A stretch of DNA of 64,000 nt from Limnohabitans sp. WS1 (GTDB lineage: Bacteria; Pseudomonadota; Gammaproteobacteria; Burkholderiales; Burkholderiaceae_C), in the NCBI RefSeq assembly GCF_003063265.1, contig NZ_NERU01000018.1:1-64000 (forward strand), read 5' to 3'. The notes below the pieces were generated by a model. The model was not told the origin of the DNA. It did not search any database and saw nothing but the letters and a program-made list of their open reading frames with translations. A program made the position numbers and the translations under genes. Below, in pieces: positions 7,832 through 16,130 of this stretch. Numbering within the stretch: the stretch's first letter is position 1; every line of letters begins with the position of its first letter.

Positions 7832-10588
7832 ATGAAACAAACAAACTCACAACGCGGCTTCAGGGTAAGTCCTGTCGCCGCGGGTTGCGCGATGCTGCTG
7901 ATGGCAGCGGGTGCCGCACAAGCTCAACAAGCCGCTGACAATGTCATCGTGACCGGAATCAGAGCCTCTATCGAAAGTGCTATTTCGGTCAAGAAAAACG
8001 CTGAAGGCGTGGTCGAAGCCATCTCGGCTGAAGACATTGGCAAATTGCCAGACGCCACGGTGGCGGAGTCGATTGCCCGTTTGCCAGGCGTGACTGCCCA
8101 GCGTGACGCTGCGACAGGCCGCGCGAAAAACGTGAGCGTTCGTGGCATGTCGCCAGATTTCAACGGTGCTACTCTCAATGGCCGTGCACAAGCCTCAACA
8201 GGCGATAGCCGTGGTGTGGAATTCGACCAATTTCCGGCAGAACTGCTGGGCTCTATCGTCATTCACAAGACACCCAATGCTTCGTTGGTGGACCAGGGCT
8301 TGGCTTCGACCATCGACATGAAAACAGTTCGTCCACTGGACTTCAACAAGCGCACCATGGTGGTCAACCTGCGCAAACAAAGCACAGGTATTGACTCCGG
8401 TTCGCCAACAAACGGGACCGGAAATCGGCAATCGTTCTCTTATATTGACCAATTTGCCGACAGAACCATTGGTGTGGTGCTGGGCTACTCGAAGCAAAAA
8501 GACATTGGTGCCGCTCAATCTGACTTCGGAAGTTGGGGCACTGCCACCAAGTCTTACAACGGGCAAGATGTCGTGGTCCCTAACGGCTTCAACGATTTCA
8601 ACAAGACCACCAGCGCCAACCGCGAAGGCCTGATGGCCACCATCCAATTCAAACCCAACAAGGACTTCGAAACTTCGTTGGACCTGTTCACCTCCAAGAA
8701 CTCATTCAGCGCCAAAACAACAGGCATTCAGGGTGCACTTCCAGGGGGTGCAGGCGGCTACGATCCAGATGGTGTGCTGACGAACGCAACCATTGCCAAC
8801 GGCGTGGCAACAGCAGGCACTTACAACAATTTCAAAGGCGTGGTCCGCAACGACAACACTCAGGGTGACGACAAACTCAACTCCATCGGCTGGAACACCA
8901 AGTTCAAGCTGGGTGAATGGAAGACCGTCGCAGATCTGGGCCGCTCAGAGGTCACACGTCAGCACACACGCTTCGAAACTACCGCAGGTCAGGCTGGCAA
9001 CGCCACCGCACTGGACACCATCTCTTGGACCGGTTTTGATGGCAAAAATCTATCGGGTGCAAAGTACACCACCGGCTTCAACTACGCCGACCGAAATGTG
9101 GCCAAGCTGACCGACGTGGAAGGCTGGGGGGGTGGCCCATCCACCCCTCAAGCTGGCTACTACGCCTCGCCCACAACAAAAGACAGAGTTGACAACCTGC
9201 GATTCAGCGGTGTCCGCAATCTGGATATGGGCATGCTGACTGCCGTAGAAGTCGGTCTACATTTTTCTGACCGGGATAAAACCCGCAAAACAGCCGAAGG
9301 TGCAGTGGTTATTCCTGGAGGTGATCCCTATGGTGCAGTGACCATGCCCGGCACAGCCTCTGCCACAGCTTTGGCCACCGGCATCAATGTGGCCGCATTT
9401 GACCCCGTGGGCACCGTCGGCAGCGTGTACCAGTTGACACCATGGACCAGCACCGCGATCCTGAACAAGAACTTCAAGATCAACGAAAAGGTCACCACCA
9501 CCTACATCAAGGGTGACCTGGAAGGCAAGCTCATGGGCCTGAGCTTCACGGGCAACGTGGGCGGCCAGCTGGTCAGCTCCAACCAGACTTCGACCGGTTA
9601 CAACATCGACGGCATTGCATGCGCTGGCGAGAAAAACCAGCCATCCTGCACTTACTCCACCTTCACTCAAAACCATAAGTACAACGACTTCAACCCCAGC
9701 TTGAACTTGAATTTTGACGTAGGCAACGATCAGATGGTGCGCGTGGGTGCGGCCAAAGTGCTGTCGCGTGCCAACATGATCGACATGGCAGGCAACCTGG
9801 ACTTGTCTTTCAATACCGGCGCAGACTCCAGCAAACCTGCAGGCTGGAACGGTTCGGGCGGCAACCCCAATTTGGAACCTTTCCGCGCCAAATCTTTGGA
9901 TGTGTCGTATGAGAAATACTTCGGCAAAAAAGGTTATGTGAGCGTGGCCGGTTTCTACAAGGCCTTGGATACCTACATCGTGCGTCAAAGCACTGTGGTG
10001 GACTTCCGCAACTTCATCACCAACCCCTCGGCCTATGGCACCACTCTGGGCACCATGACCACCCCGGTCAACGGCTCCGGCGGCAGCATCTCGGGCGTGG
10101 AACTGTCATTGAACGTGCCCTTCAGCATGCTAGCACCCGCGATGGACGGTTTTGGTCTGATGGCCAACACCTCGGCCACCAACAGCGCCGTCAGTCTGCC
10201 ACGTGCAGGTCTGACATCGGCAGACACCGACAAGGCCACCAACCTGCCCTTGCCCGGCCTGTCCAAGAGCGTGACCAATCTGCGCGCCTACTACGAGAAG
10301 AATGGCTTCTCAGTGTCGCTGGGTGCCAAAAAGCGTTCGGACTTCCTGGGTGAAATTCTGGACTACCAGGACAACCGTCAGCTGACATTTGTCAAGGGCG
10401 AAACCTTGGTGGATCTGCAAGCCAGTTACGAGTTCAACACCGGTTCGCTCAAAGGCCTGTCCATCTTGCTGCAAGGCAACAACCTGACCAACGCAGAGTT
10501 CATCCGCTATAACGGCACACCTGACAACGTGGTACAGCGCACCAAGTTCGGCAAGACCTACCAGATCGGCATGAACTACAAGTTCTGA
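7832..10588 (+). CDS. TonB-dependent receptor 2 (Xanthomonas/Caulobacter-type)
   Basis: This 918-residue outer-membrane receptor has a signal peptide with cleavage near AQA-QQ (residue 31) and a TonB-box-like DNVIVTGIRAS. Its long plug contains EDIGKLPDATVAESIARLPG and VSVRGM, features of the large receptor group expanded in Caulobacter and Xanthomonas. That group includes maltodextrin receptors such as Caulobacter MalA. The barrel ends in MNYKF. It is followed by a terminator and then by a halogenase-family gene, a frequent neighbour of this receptor group. The setting among amylases makes alpha-glucan oligosaccharides the likely ligand (inference). Confidence 0.9.
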   Translation: MKQTNSQRGFRVSPVAAGCAMLLMAAGAAQAQQAADNVIVTGIRASIESAISVKKNAEGVVEAISAEDIGKLPDATVAESIARLPGVTAQRDAATGRAKNVSVRGMSPDFNGATLNGRAQASTGDSRGVEFDQFPAELLGSIVIHKTPNASLVDQGLASTIDMKTVRPLDFNKRTMVVNLRKQSTGIDSGSPTNGTGNRQSFSYIDQFADRTIGVVLGYSKQKDIGAAQSDFGSWGTATKSYNGQDVVVPNGFNDFNKTTSANREGLMATIQFKPNKDFETSLDLFTSKNSFSAKTTGIQGALPGGAGGYDPDGVLTNATIANGVATAGTYNNFKGVVRNDNTQGDDKLNSIGWNTKFKLGEWKTVADLGRSEVTRQHTRFETTAGQAGNATALDTISWTGFDGKNLSGAKYTTGFNYADRNVAKLTDVEGWGGGPSTPQAGYYASPTTKDRVDNLRFSGVRNLDMGMLTAVEVGLHFSDRDKTRKTAEGAVVIPGGDPYGAVTMPGTASATALATGINVAAFDPVGTVGSVYQLTPWTSTAILNKNFKINEKVTTTYIKGDLEGKLMGLSFTGNVGGQLVSSNQTSTGYNIDGIACAGEKNQPSCTYSTFTQNHKYNDFNPSLNLNFDVGNDQMVRVGAAKVLSRANMIDMAGNLDLSFNTGADSSKPAGWNGSGGNPNLEPFRAKSLDVSYEKYFGKKGYVSVAGFYKALDTYIVRQSTVVDFRNFITNPSAYGTTLGTMTTPVNGSGGSISGVELSLNVPFSMLAPAMDGFGLMANTSATNSAVSLPRAGLTSADTDKATNLPLPGLSKSVTNLRAYYEKNGFSVSLGAKKRSDFLGEILDYQDNRQLTFVKGETLVDLQASYEFNTGSLKGLSILLQGNNLTNAEFIRYNGTPDNVVQRTKFGKTYQIGMNYKF

Positions 10589-10601
10589 TCACACTGAAAC
10601 C

Positions 10602-10657
10602 ATCACCCTGGCATGCCGGGGTGATCTAATCAAAGGGGGCCCGGCGCCCCCTTTTTT
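10602..10657 (+). terminator. Double hairpin with T-tract after receptor 2
   Basis: A first hairpin is formed by ATCACCC and GGGTGAT (10602-10625). A second is AAGGGGGC (10633-10640) with GCCCCCTT (10646-10653), followed by T through 10657. Read-through into the halogenase gene 15 bases later is possible. Confidence 0.8.
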
Positions 10658-10672
10658 GCAAATGAGTTCAAC

Positions 10673-12193
10673 ATGCAACAAGCAAACCTGATCCGATCCA
10701 TTGTTATTGTGGGCGGCGGCACCGCAGGCTGGATGACCGCTGCCGCACTGGCCACCATACTCAAGGGGCGCTACCCGATCCAGCTGATCGAGTCAGACGA
10801 GATCGGCATTGTGGGTGTGGGCGAGGCCACCATCCCCATGATCCAGCGGTTCAACAAAGTGCTGGGTATCGACGAAGCCGAATTCATGCGCGAGACCATG
10901 GGCAGCTTCAAGCTGGGCATCGAATTCGTCAACTGGGGCCGACAAGGTGAGCGTTACATGCACGGCTTCGGCAAAATTGGCCAGGACCTGTGGACCACCC
11001 GTTTTGACCAGTACTGGCGAAAAATGCGGCAACTCGGCAAAGCAGCACCACTAGAAAATTATTCGATCACCCGCATGGCCGCTCTGGCCAACAAGTTCAT
11101 GCCCACCCCGGATGGTGTGCAAAACTCGCCCTTTAACGACATTGCCTACGCTTACCACTTTGATGCCAGCCTGTATGCCAAATACCTGCGCAAACTGGCC
11201 GAGCAGCGCGGCGTTGTTCGGACCGAAGGCAAGATCAACCAAGTCAGTCAGCGCCCTATCGACGAACACGTCGATGCCGTGGTGCTTGAAAACGGCAAGC
11301 GAATCGAAGGTGACCTGTTCATCGACTGCTCGGGTTTCAGGGGCCTGTTGATCGAGCAAACTCTGCATACCGGTTTTGAAGACTGGACACACTGGCTGCC
11401 CTGCGACCGCGCTTTGGCCGTGCCCTGCGCGTCAGCCTTCACATTCACACCCTACACCCGCTCAACAGCTCACCAGGCCGGTTGGCAATGGCGCATTCCG
11501 CTGCAACACCGCACCGGCAATGGCCATGTGTATTGCAGCCAGTACATCAGCGACGACGAAGCAGCCTCGGTGCTGCTGGCCCACCTGGACGGCAAGGCCC
11601 TGGCCGATCCGCGCCCTATCCGCTTCACGACCGGCATGCGCCAAAAAGCATGGAACAAGAACGTGGTGGCCATCGGCCTGTCCAGCGGATTCTTGGAGCC
11701 CCTGGAGTCAACCAGCATCCACCTGATCCAGAACACGATCTCGCAGTTGGTGGAATTTTTCCCCAACCAAAGCTTCAACCCCACCCAGATCGCCGAATTC
11801 AACCGGCAAAACCGTTTCCAGATGGAGCGCCTGCGCGACTTCATCATCTTGCACTACCACGTCAACCAGCGCGACGACTCGGCCTTCTGGCAAGCCTGCG
11901 CCCACATGGCCATTCCCGACACCTTGCAGCACAAGATCGACCTGTACAAGACCACCGGGCGTGTGCTGCGTGTTGACAACGAGTTATTTGCTGAAGACGG
12001 CTGGCTGCAAGTCATGGAAGGGCAAAACCTGCCCACGGAAAGTTACCACCCGCTGGTGGATCTGCAATCCGAAAACAGCATCCACGAGTACCTGGAGAGC
12101 GTGCGCGAGGTCATTGCCAAATGCGTGAGCGTGATGCCAGACCATGCCGACTTCATCGCGCAGCACTGCGCGGCACCCAAAATGAACATGTGA
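10673..12193 (+). CDS. Flavin-dependent halogenase-family protein (tryptophan halogenase-like)
   Basis: The 506-residue cytoplasmic flavoprotein has the FAD-binding GGGTAGW (14-20). Its Lys80, in GSFKLGIEFVNW, aligns with the catalytic lysine of PrnA/RebH. It also has the family motif WQWRIP (271-276) and the GFLEPLEST segment (339-347). The key residues of a true halogenase are therefore present. Members of this family beside sugar receptors of Caulobacter and Xanthomonas have no established halogenation role, so the substrate is unknown. It sits directly after receptor 2 and 61 bases before a peptidase gene in the same direction. No partner flavin reductase is visible nearby. Confidence 0.85.
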   Translation: MQQANLIRSIVIVGGGTAGWMTAAALATILKGRYPIQLIESDEIGIVGVGEATIPMIQRFNKVLGIDEAEFMRETMGSFKLGIEFVNWGRQGERYMHGFGKIGQDLWTTRFDQYWRKMRQLGKAAPLENYSITRMAALANKFMPTPDGVQNSPFNDIAYAYHFDASLYAKYLRKLAEQRGVVRTEGKINQVSQRPIDEHVDAVVLENGKRIEGDLFIDCSGFRGLLIEQTLHTGFEDWTHWLPCDRALAVPCASAFTFTPYTRSTAHQAGWQWRIPLQHRTGNGHVYCSQYISDDEAASVLLAHLDGKALADPRPIRFTTGMRQKAWNKNVVAIGLSSGFLEPLESTSIHLIQNTISQLVEFFPNQSFNPTQIAEFNRQNRFQMERLRDFIILHYHVNQRDDSAFWQACAHMAIPDTLQHKIDLYKTTGRVLRVDNELFAEDGWLQVMEGQNLPTESYHPLVDLQSENSIHEYLESVREVIAKCVSVMPDHADFIAQHCAAPKMNM

Positions 12194-12254
12194 GTCAAGC
12201 CGGGTGCGAGCGGGCACAGATCCGCCGCGCCATTTTTTCAATCAGGGAGGAAAC

Positions 12255-14261
12255 ATGAAACCATCGTTCAGGACATGGCGCCAACGTGCGCTGCAACTGG
12301 CGGCCGCACTGCTGCCGCTGGGGGTTGCCGCACAGACGCCCCCAACCACCACAACCGCCCGGGCCACCGTACCGGTCGAAGCTTTTTTTCAGGAGCCCCA
12401 GTTTGACGATGCCGTTCTGTCACCCGACGGGAAAAAGGTGGCGTTCAAACTGCGCGTCAAGGACAGCCGGGCCAAACTGGTCGTGATGGACCTGGCCACC
12501 CAGACCCCGACGGTGGTGGCCTCGTTCCAGAACGAATCGGTGGGCATGTTCGCCTGGGTCAATGACCAGCGGCTGGTGTTCAACCTGGCGGCATGGCTCA
12601 AACCTGCCGGGCAGCGCGACATCAACTCAGGCTTGTTTGCGGTGGACGCCAATGGCGAGCGCTACCGACAACTGGCTGAGACCATTGGCAGTCGGGTCAA
12701 AAACGGCGATGAAACCAAGTTACTGCCGCAGTGGACCCAACTGCTCAGGACCTCCGCACGCCAGACCGGCGACGACATCTGGGTCACCGTGACCGAGGCT
12801 TACGACAAAAAATTCGGCGCAGACTACCGCCGCGTGCGCAAACTCAACACCGTCAACGGACGCTGCAGCGAAGTCGATGCACCACAGCATGCGGCGCACT
12901 GGGTTTTTGACGCACAAGATGAATTGCGCGCCGCCACCGAAGCGCGCGATGGGCAACTGAAAATGTGGCTGCGCGAACCGGGCCAGGCCTGGAAAACCGT
13001 GGCCACCGTGGACAGCCTGACCCGCACCCTCTACCCCTCCCACATGGACGCGCTGGGCACGCTGTACGTCATCAGCAACCAAGGGCAAAACACGGTGGGC
13101 CTCTACACCTGGAACTTTGAAACGAACCAACCCAGCGGGAAACCGGTGCTGCACAGCCAGGCGTTTGACCTGTACCCGAGGCCGGTGGTCAGCGAGGGGC
13201 AAGTGCAGGGATGGCGTTACACCGTCGATGCGCCCGTGACGCAATGGACGCATCCGCCCGCACAGACTTTGCAGGACACCATCGACAAGGCCTTGCCCCA
13301 TACCGTCAATGAGCTGTCCACCGGGGTGCGCTCCACATCGCCCCATGTGCTGGTGCACAGCTTTTCTGACCGCAACCCGGGCACAACACTGGTCTTCAAC
13401 CGGGACACCCAAAAATTCATCCGCTTGGGTGATGCGCGCCCCGACCTGCGCGGGCAGGCCATGGCCGGTATGGACTTCGTGCAATACAAGGCCCGCGACG
13501 GCTTGAGCATCCCCGCCTGGCTGAGCCTGCCCGCAGGCAGCGTCAAAAAGAACCTGCCCCTGCTGGTGTACGCCCACGGCGGGCCTTGGGTGCGCGGGCA
13601 AAGTTGGGGATGGCATGCCGATGTGCAGTTTCTCGCCTCACGCGGTTATGCCGTGCTGCAACCCGAGTTTCGCGGCAGTGCAGGCTATGGGCGCAAGCAT
13701 TTTGAAGCCGGCTGGAAACAATGGGGCCGGGCCATGCAAAACGACTTGGCCGATGGGGCCAAATGGGCCATCACACAAGGCATTGCCGACCCCCAGCGCA
13801 TTTGCATCATGGGGGCCAGCTACGGCGGCTATGCCGCCCTGATGGGCCTGGTCAATGACCCGGACCTTTTCCGTTGCGGCATCAATTGGGTGAGCGTGAC
13901 CGATCCGCAACTGCTTTACAGCGTGAACTGGAGCGACACCACCGACCAGGCCAAGACCTATGGCCTGCCCCGCCTGATGGGCGATTCGGTCAAGGACGCC
14001 GACATGCTGCGGACTTACTCGCCCTTGCAGCAGGCCGCCCGCATCAAGAGCCCGCTGCTCATGGCCTATGGCGGCAAGGACGAACGCGTGCCCTTGGTGC
14101 ATGGCGAAAAAATGCGCGATGCCCTCAGGGCCCACAACCCCCAAGTCGAGTGGGCGGAATACCCCGATGAAGGCCACGGCTTCGTGGACCTCAAGGCGCA
14201 AGCCGACTTCTGGCAGCGGGTGGAGAAGTTTCTGAACAAAAATCTGAAACAGCAACCCTGA
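12255..14261 (+). CDS. Exported S9 (prolyl oligopeptidase-family) peptidase
   Basis: The 668-residue protein has an N-terminal signal peptide (to about VAAQT), a beta-propeller-like region of about 370 residues and a C-terminal alpha/beta hydrolase domain. The triad is visible: Ser522 in GASYGGY, Asp609 in GGKDER and His641 in DEGHGF. Such enzymes cleave dipeptides or acyl-peptides from short peptides. The ATG at 12255 is preceded by GGGAGG. It follows the receptor and halogenase genes, so it may share their regulation, but its link to sugar use is unclear. Confidence 0.88.
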   Translation: MKPSFRTWRQRALQLAAALLPLGVAAQTPPTTTTARATVPVEAFFQEPQFDDAVLSPDGKKVAFKLRVKDSRAKLVVMDLATQTPTVVASFQNESVGMFAWVNDQRLVFNLAAWLKPAGQRDINSGLFAVDANGERYRQLAETIGSRVKNGDETKLLPQWTQLLRTSARQTGDDIWVTVTEAYDKKFGADYRRVRKLNTVNGRCSEVDAPQHAAHWVFDAQDELRAATEARDGQLKMWLREPGQAWKTVATVDSLTRTLYPSHMDALGTLYVISNQGQNTVGLYTWNFETNQPSGKPVLHSQAFDLYPRPVVSEGQVQGWRYTVDAPVTQWTHPPAQTLQDTIDKALPHTVNELSTGVRSTSPHVLVHSFSDRNPGTTLVFNRDTQKFIRLGDARPDLRGQAMAGMDFVQYKARDGLSIPAWLSLPAGSVKKNLPLLVYAHGGPWVRGQSWGWHADVQFLASRGYAVLQPEFRGSAGYGRKHFEAGWKQWGRAMQNDLADGAKWAITQGIADPQRICIMGASYGGYAALMGLVNDPDLFRCGINWVSVTDPQLLYSVNWSDTTDQAKTYGLPRLMGDSVKDADMLRTYSPLQQAARIKSPLLMAYGGKDERVPLVHGEKMRDALRAHNPQVEWAEYPDEGHGFVDLKAQADFWQRVEKFLNKNLKQQP

Positions 14262-14409
14262 CATGCTTTTGGCCAGGGTCATCGAAGCGTCCAAAAATCT
14301 TGATGGACGGCTTGAAGAAGGATCAAAGCCTGGCGGGTTCAGCCAGGTTCAAAAAAATGCCGTCACTTGATCCAAGACTTTCCACCTTGACCCCGGAGGC
14401 TGTTGCCCC

Positions 14410-14784
14410 TTACAGGGCCAAGATTTGCCCAATCCGAATCAAGTTACCGTCCGCGTCCACCAGGGCAAATTCTCGAAGACCCCAAGCTTTGTTTTCAAGT
14501 TTTTCTAAACGAGGAATCCCCATCGTTGGCAATGACAAGCCCAAACAAACGCTGTAAAAAGGATCGACCTCTTGGACACGAATGTAACAACCTGCTGAGG
14601 ACTCAAAAGGCCTCAGGGCAGTGTGTTTAAAAAAATGAATTTCAATGCCCTGGCGGCTCAGGATGGCGTAATCGCCATTGAACGCGTGTGGTCCCCCCTC
14701 AAAACCCAATCGGCCATAAAAGGCAACAGTGTCAGGAATTGAGCGACTGGGTAACACTGGAATCGCCACATCAACAAGAGACAT
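14410..14784 (-). CDS. VOC-family (glyoxalase/bleomycin-resistance-like) protein
   Basis: The 124-residue protein has the single-unit pattern of the vicinal oxygen chelate fold: IPVLPSRSIPDTVAFYGRLGFE at the start, GDYAILSRQGIEIHFF in the middle, and REFALVDADGNLIRIGQ at the end. It resembles the bleomycin-binding subgroup (length near 120). It is convergent with the peptidase gene and separate from the amylase operon. Substrate is unknown. Confidence 0.75.
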   Translation of the reverse strand: MSLVDVAIPVLPSRSIPDTVAFYGRLGFEGGPHAFNGDYAILSRQGIEIHFFKHTALRPFESSAGCYIRVQEVDPFYSVCLGLSLPTMGIPRLEKLENKAWGLREFALVDADGNLIRIGQILAL

Positions 14785-14861
14785 GAAGACATTTCCTATT
14801 CAAATGATTCGAATTTTTGCTCGGCGTGGCGAAGAGCACCATAGACGATGACGGCATCGAT

Positions 14862-16088
14862 TCACAAGCTGCCTTGAACCATCTCCCAGGCCCAGCCCGC
14901 CAGCATCGTCCCCTCGGGCAAAGTCTGGGACTGCCCCGTCAAGTTCACCGTCACCTGGATGCGGCGACCGTCTCTGACGCGCTGGAAACGGAACACCCCC
15001 GTGTGGCCCGTGTCCATGATGTCGACGGGGCCGCCGGTCGCGCCGTTTTGCAAGGCCGGGTGCGTTTTTTTCAGCGCAAGCAAGCCGGCATAAAAATCGG
15101 CATGTTCGTAGGTGCCCCAGTCAATGGCGTCCTTCTCGAAAAACTGCAGCTGTTTGTTCAGCCCCGACTCCTGGCCACTGTACACCAGCGGCATGCCAGG
15201 CAAAGTGGCGGCCAGCACGGCCATGGCGCGAAAGGCTGAGCCGTATTGCGCCCCATCGTGGCCGTGCCATGAATTGGTGTCGTGGTTGGCGGTGAAGGTC
15301 ATGCGGTAGGCGTCTGCTGGATACAGCTTCTCGGGCTGCTCCAGATATGTGTGCAGGTCTCGGGCATCGCCTTCGCCCCGGGCGATTTTTTTGAGAACCT
15401 CGTAAAGCGACCAGTCATAGGTCATGTCGAACGCCTTAGCGTGCAAGCCCGGATCGGCCCACTCGGCCAGCATGAACACGGGTTTGATCTGTTCCATCTG
15501 CGTGCGCGCCTGCTCCCAAAAGAGCGTGGGCAGCAAACCCGCCACGTCGCAGCGAAAGCCATCCACATCGGCCTCACGCAGCCAGTAGAGCATGGCTTCG
15601 GTCATGGCAGGCCACAGCGCAGGCTGCTGGTAGTCGAGGCCACAGACATCGGACCAGTCTTCGATCTCGGTGCCGTTGTCGTACAGGTAGCTGTGGATGT
15701 CGCCCTGCGCGTTTTTGAGGTACCACTCGGGGTGCTGCTGTGTCCACACATGGTCCCAAGCGGTGTGGTTGGCCACCCAGTCCAGGATGACCTTCATGCC
15801 CAACGCATGGGCCTGCTGCACCAGGGCGCAAAAGTCGGCCATCGTGCCGAACTCGGGGTTGACCGCCGTGTAGTCACGGATGGCGTAGTAGCTGCCCAGA
15901 GTGCCCTTTCGCATGAGCAGGCCAATCGGCTGGATCGGCATGAACCACAAGATGCTCACCCCCATTTTTTGCAGGCGCGGCAAGTGCGTGGCCATCGCTG
16001 TCAGCGTGCCTTCGGGGGTGTATTGGCGGACATTGACTTCGTAAATGCTGGCATTGCGTGACCAGTCCACATGCGGAAAAAGGTTCAT
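14862..16088 (-). CDS. GH13 alpha-amylase-family enzyme without signal peptide
   Basis: The 408-residue protein is a compact GH13 enzyme. Region I is DWVANHT (103-109), the nucleophile is Asp181 in FRCDVAG, the acid/base is Glu209 in LAEW, and the third acid is Asp270 in ANHDTNSW. No signal peptide is apparent, so it probably acts in the cytoplasm on short alpha-glucans. Start is uncertain: ATG at 16088 is preferred, but a GTG at 16112 would add eight residues, and neither has a clear ribosome-binding site. It is last in the leftward amylase operon, 42 bases after the previous gene. Confidence 0.83.
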   Translation of the reverse strand: MNLFPHVDWSRNASIYEVNVRQYTPEGTLTAMATHLPRLQKMGVSILWFMPIQPIGLLMRKGTLGSYYAIRDYTAVNPEFGTMADFCALVQQAHALGMKVILDWVANHTAWDHVWTQQHPEWYLKNAQGDIHSYLYDNGTEIEDWSDVCGLDYQQPALWPAMTEAMLYWLREADVDGFRCDVAGLLPTLFWEQARTQMEQIKPVFMLAEWADPGLHAKAFDMTYDWSLYEVLKKIARGEGDARDLHTYLEQPEKLYPADAYRMTFTANHDTNSWHGHDGAQYGSAFRAMAVLAATLPGMPLVYSGQESGLNKQLQFFEKDAIDWGTYEHADFYAGLLALKKTHPALQNGATGGPVDIMDTGHTGVFRFQRVRDGRRIQVTVNLTGQSQTLPEGTMLAGWAWEMVQGSL

Positions 16089-16130
16089 GGTGATTGTTTG
16101 AATGGATGACACATAGTGGCCACAGATTCC

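Noticed and set aside
14262..14409. Terminator after the S9 peptidase gene
   Set aside because: CCTGGC and GCCAGG form a stem near 14330-14347, but no T-tract follows on either strand.
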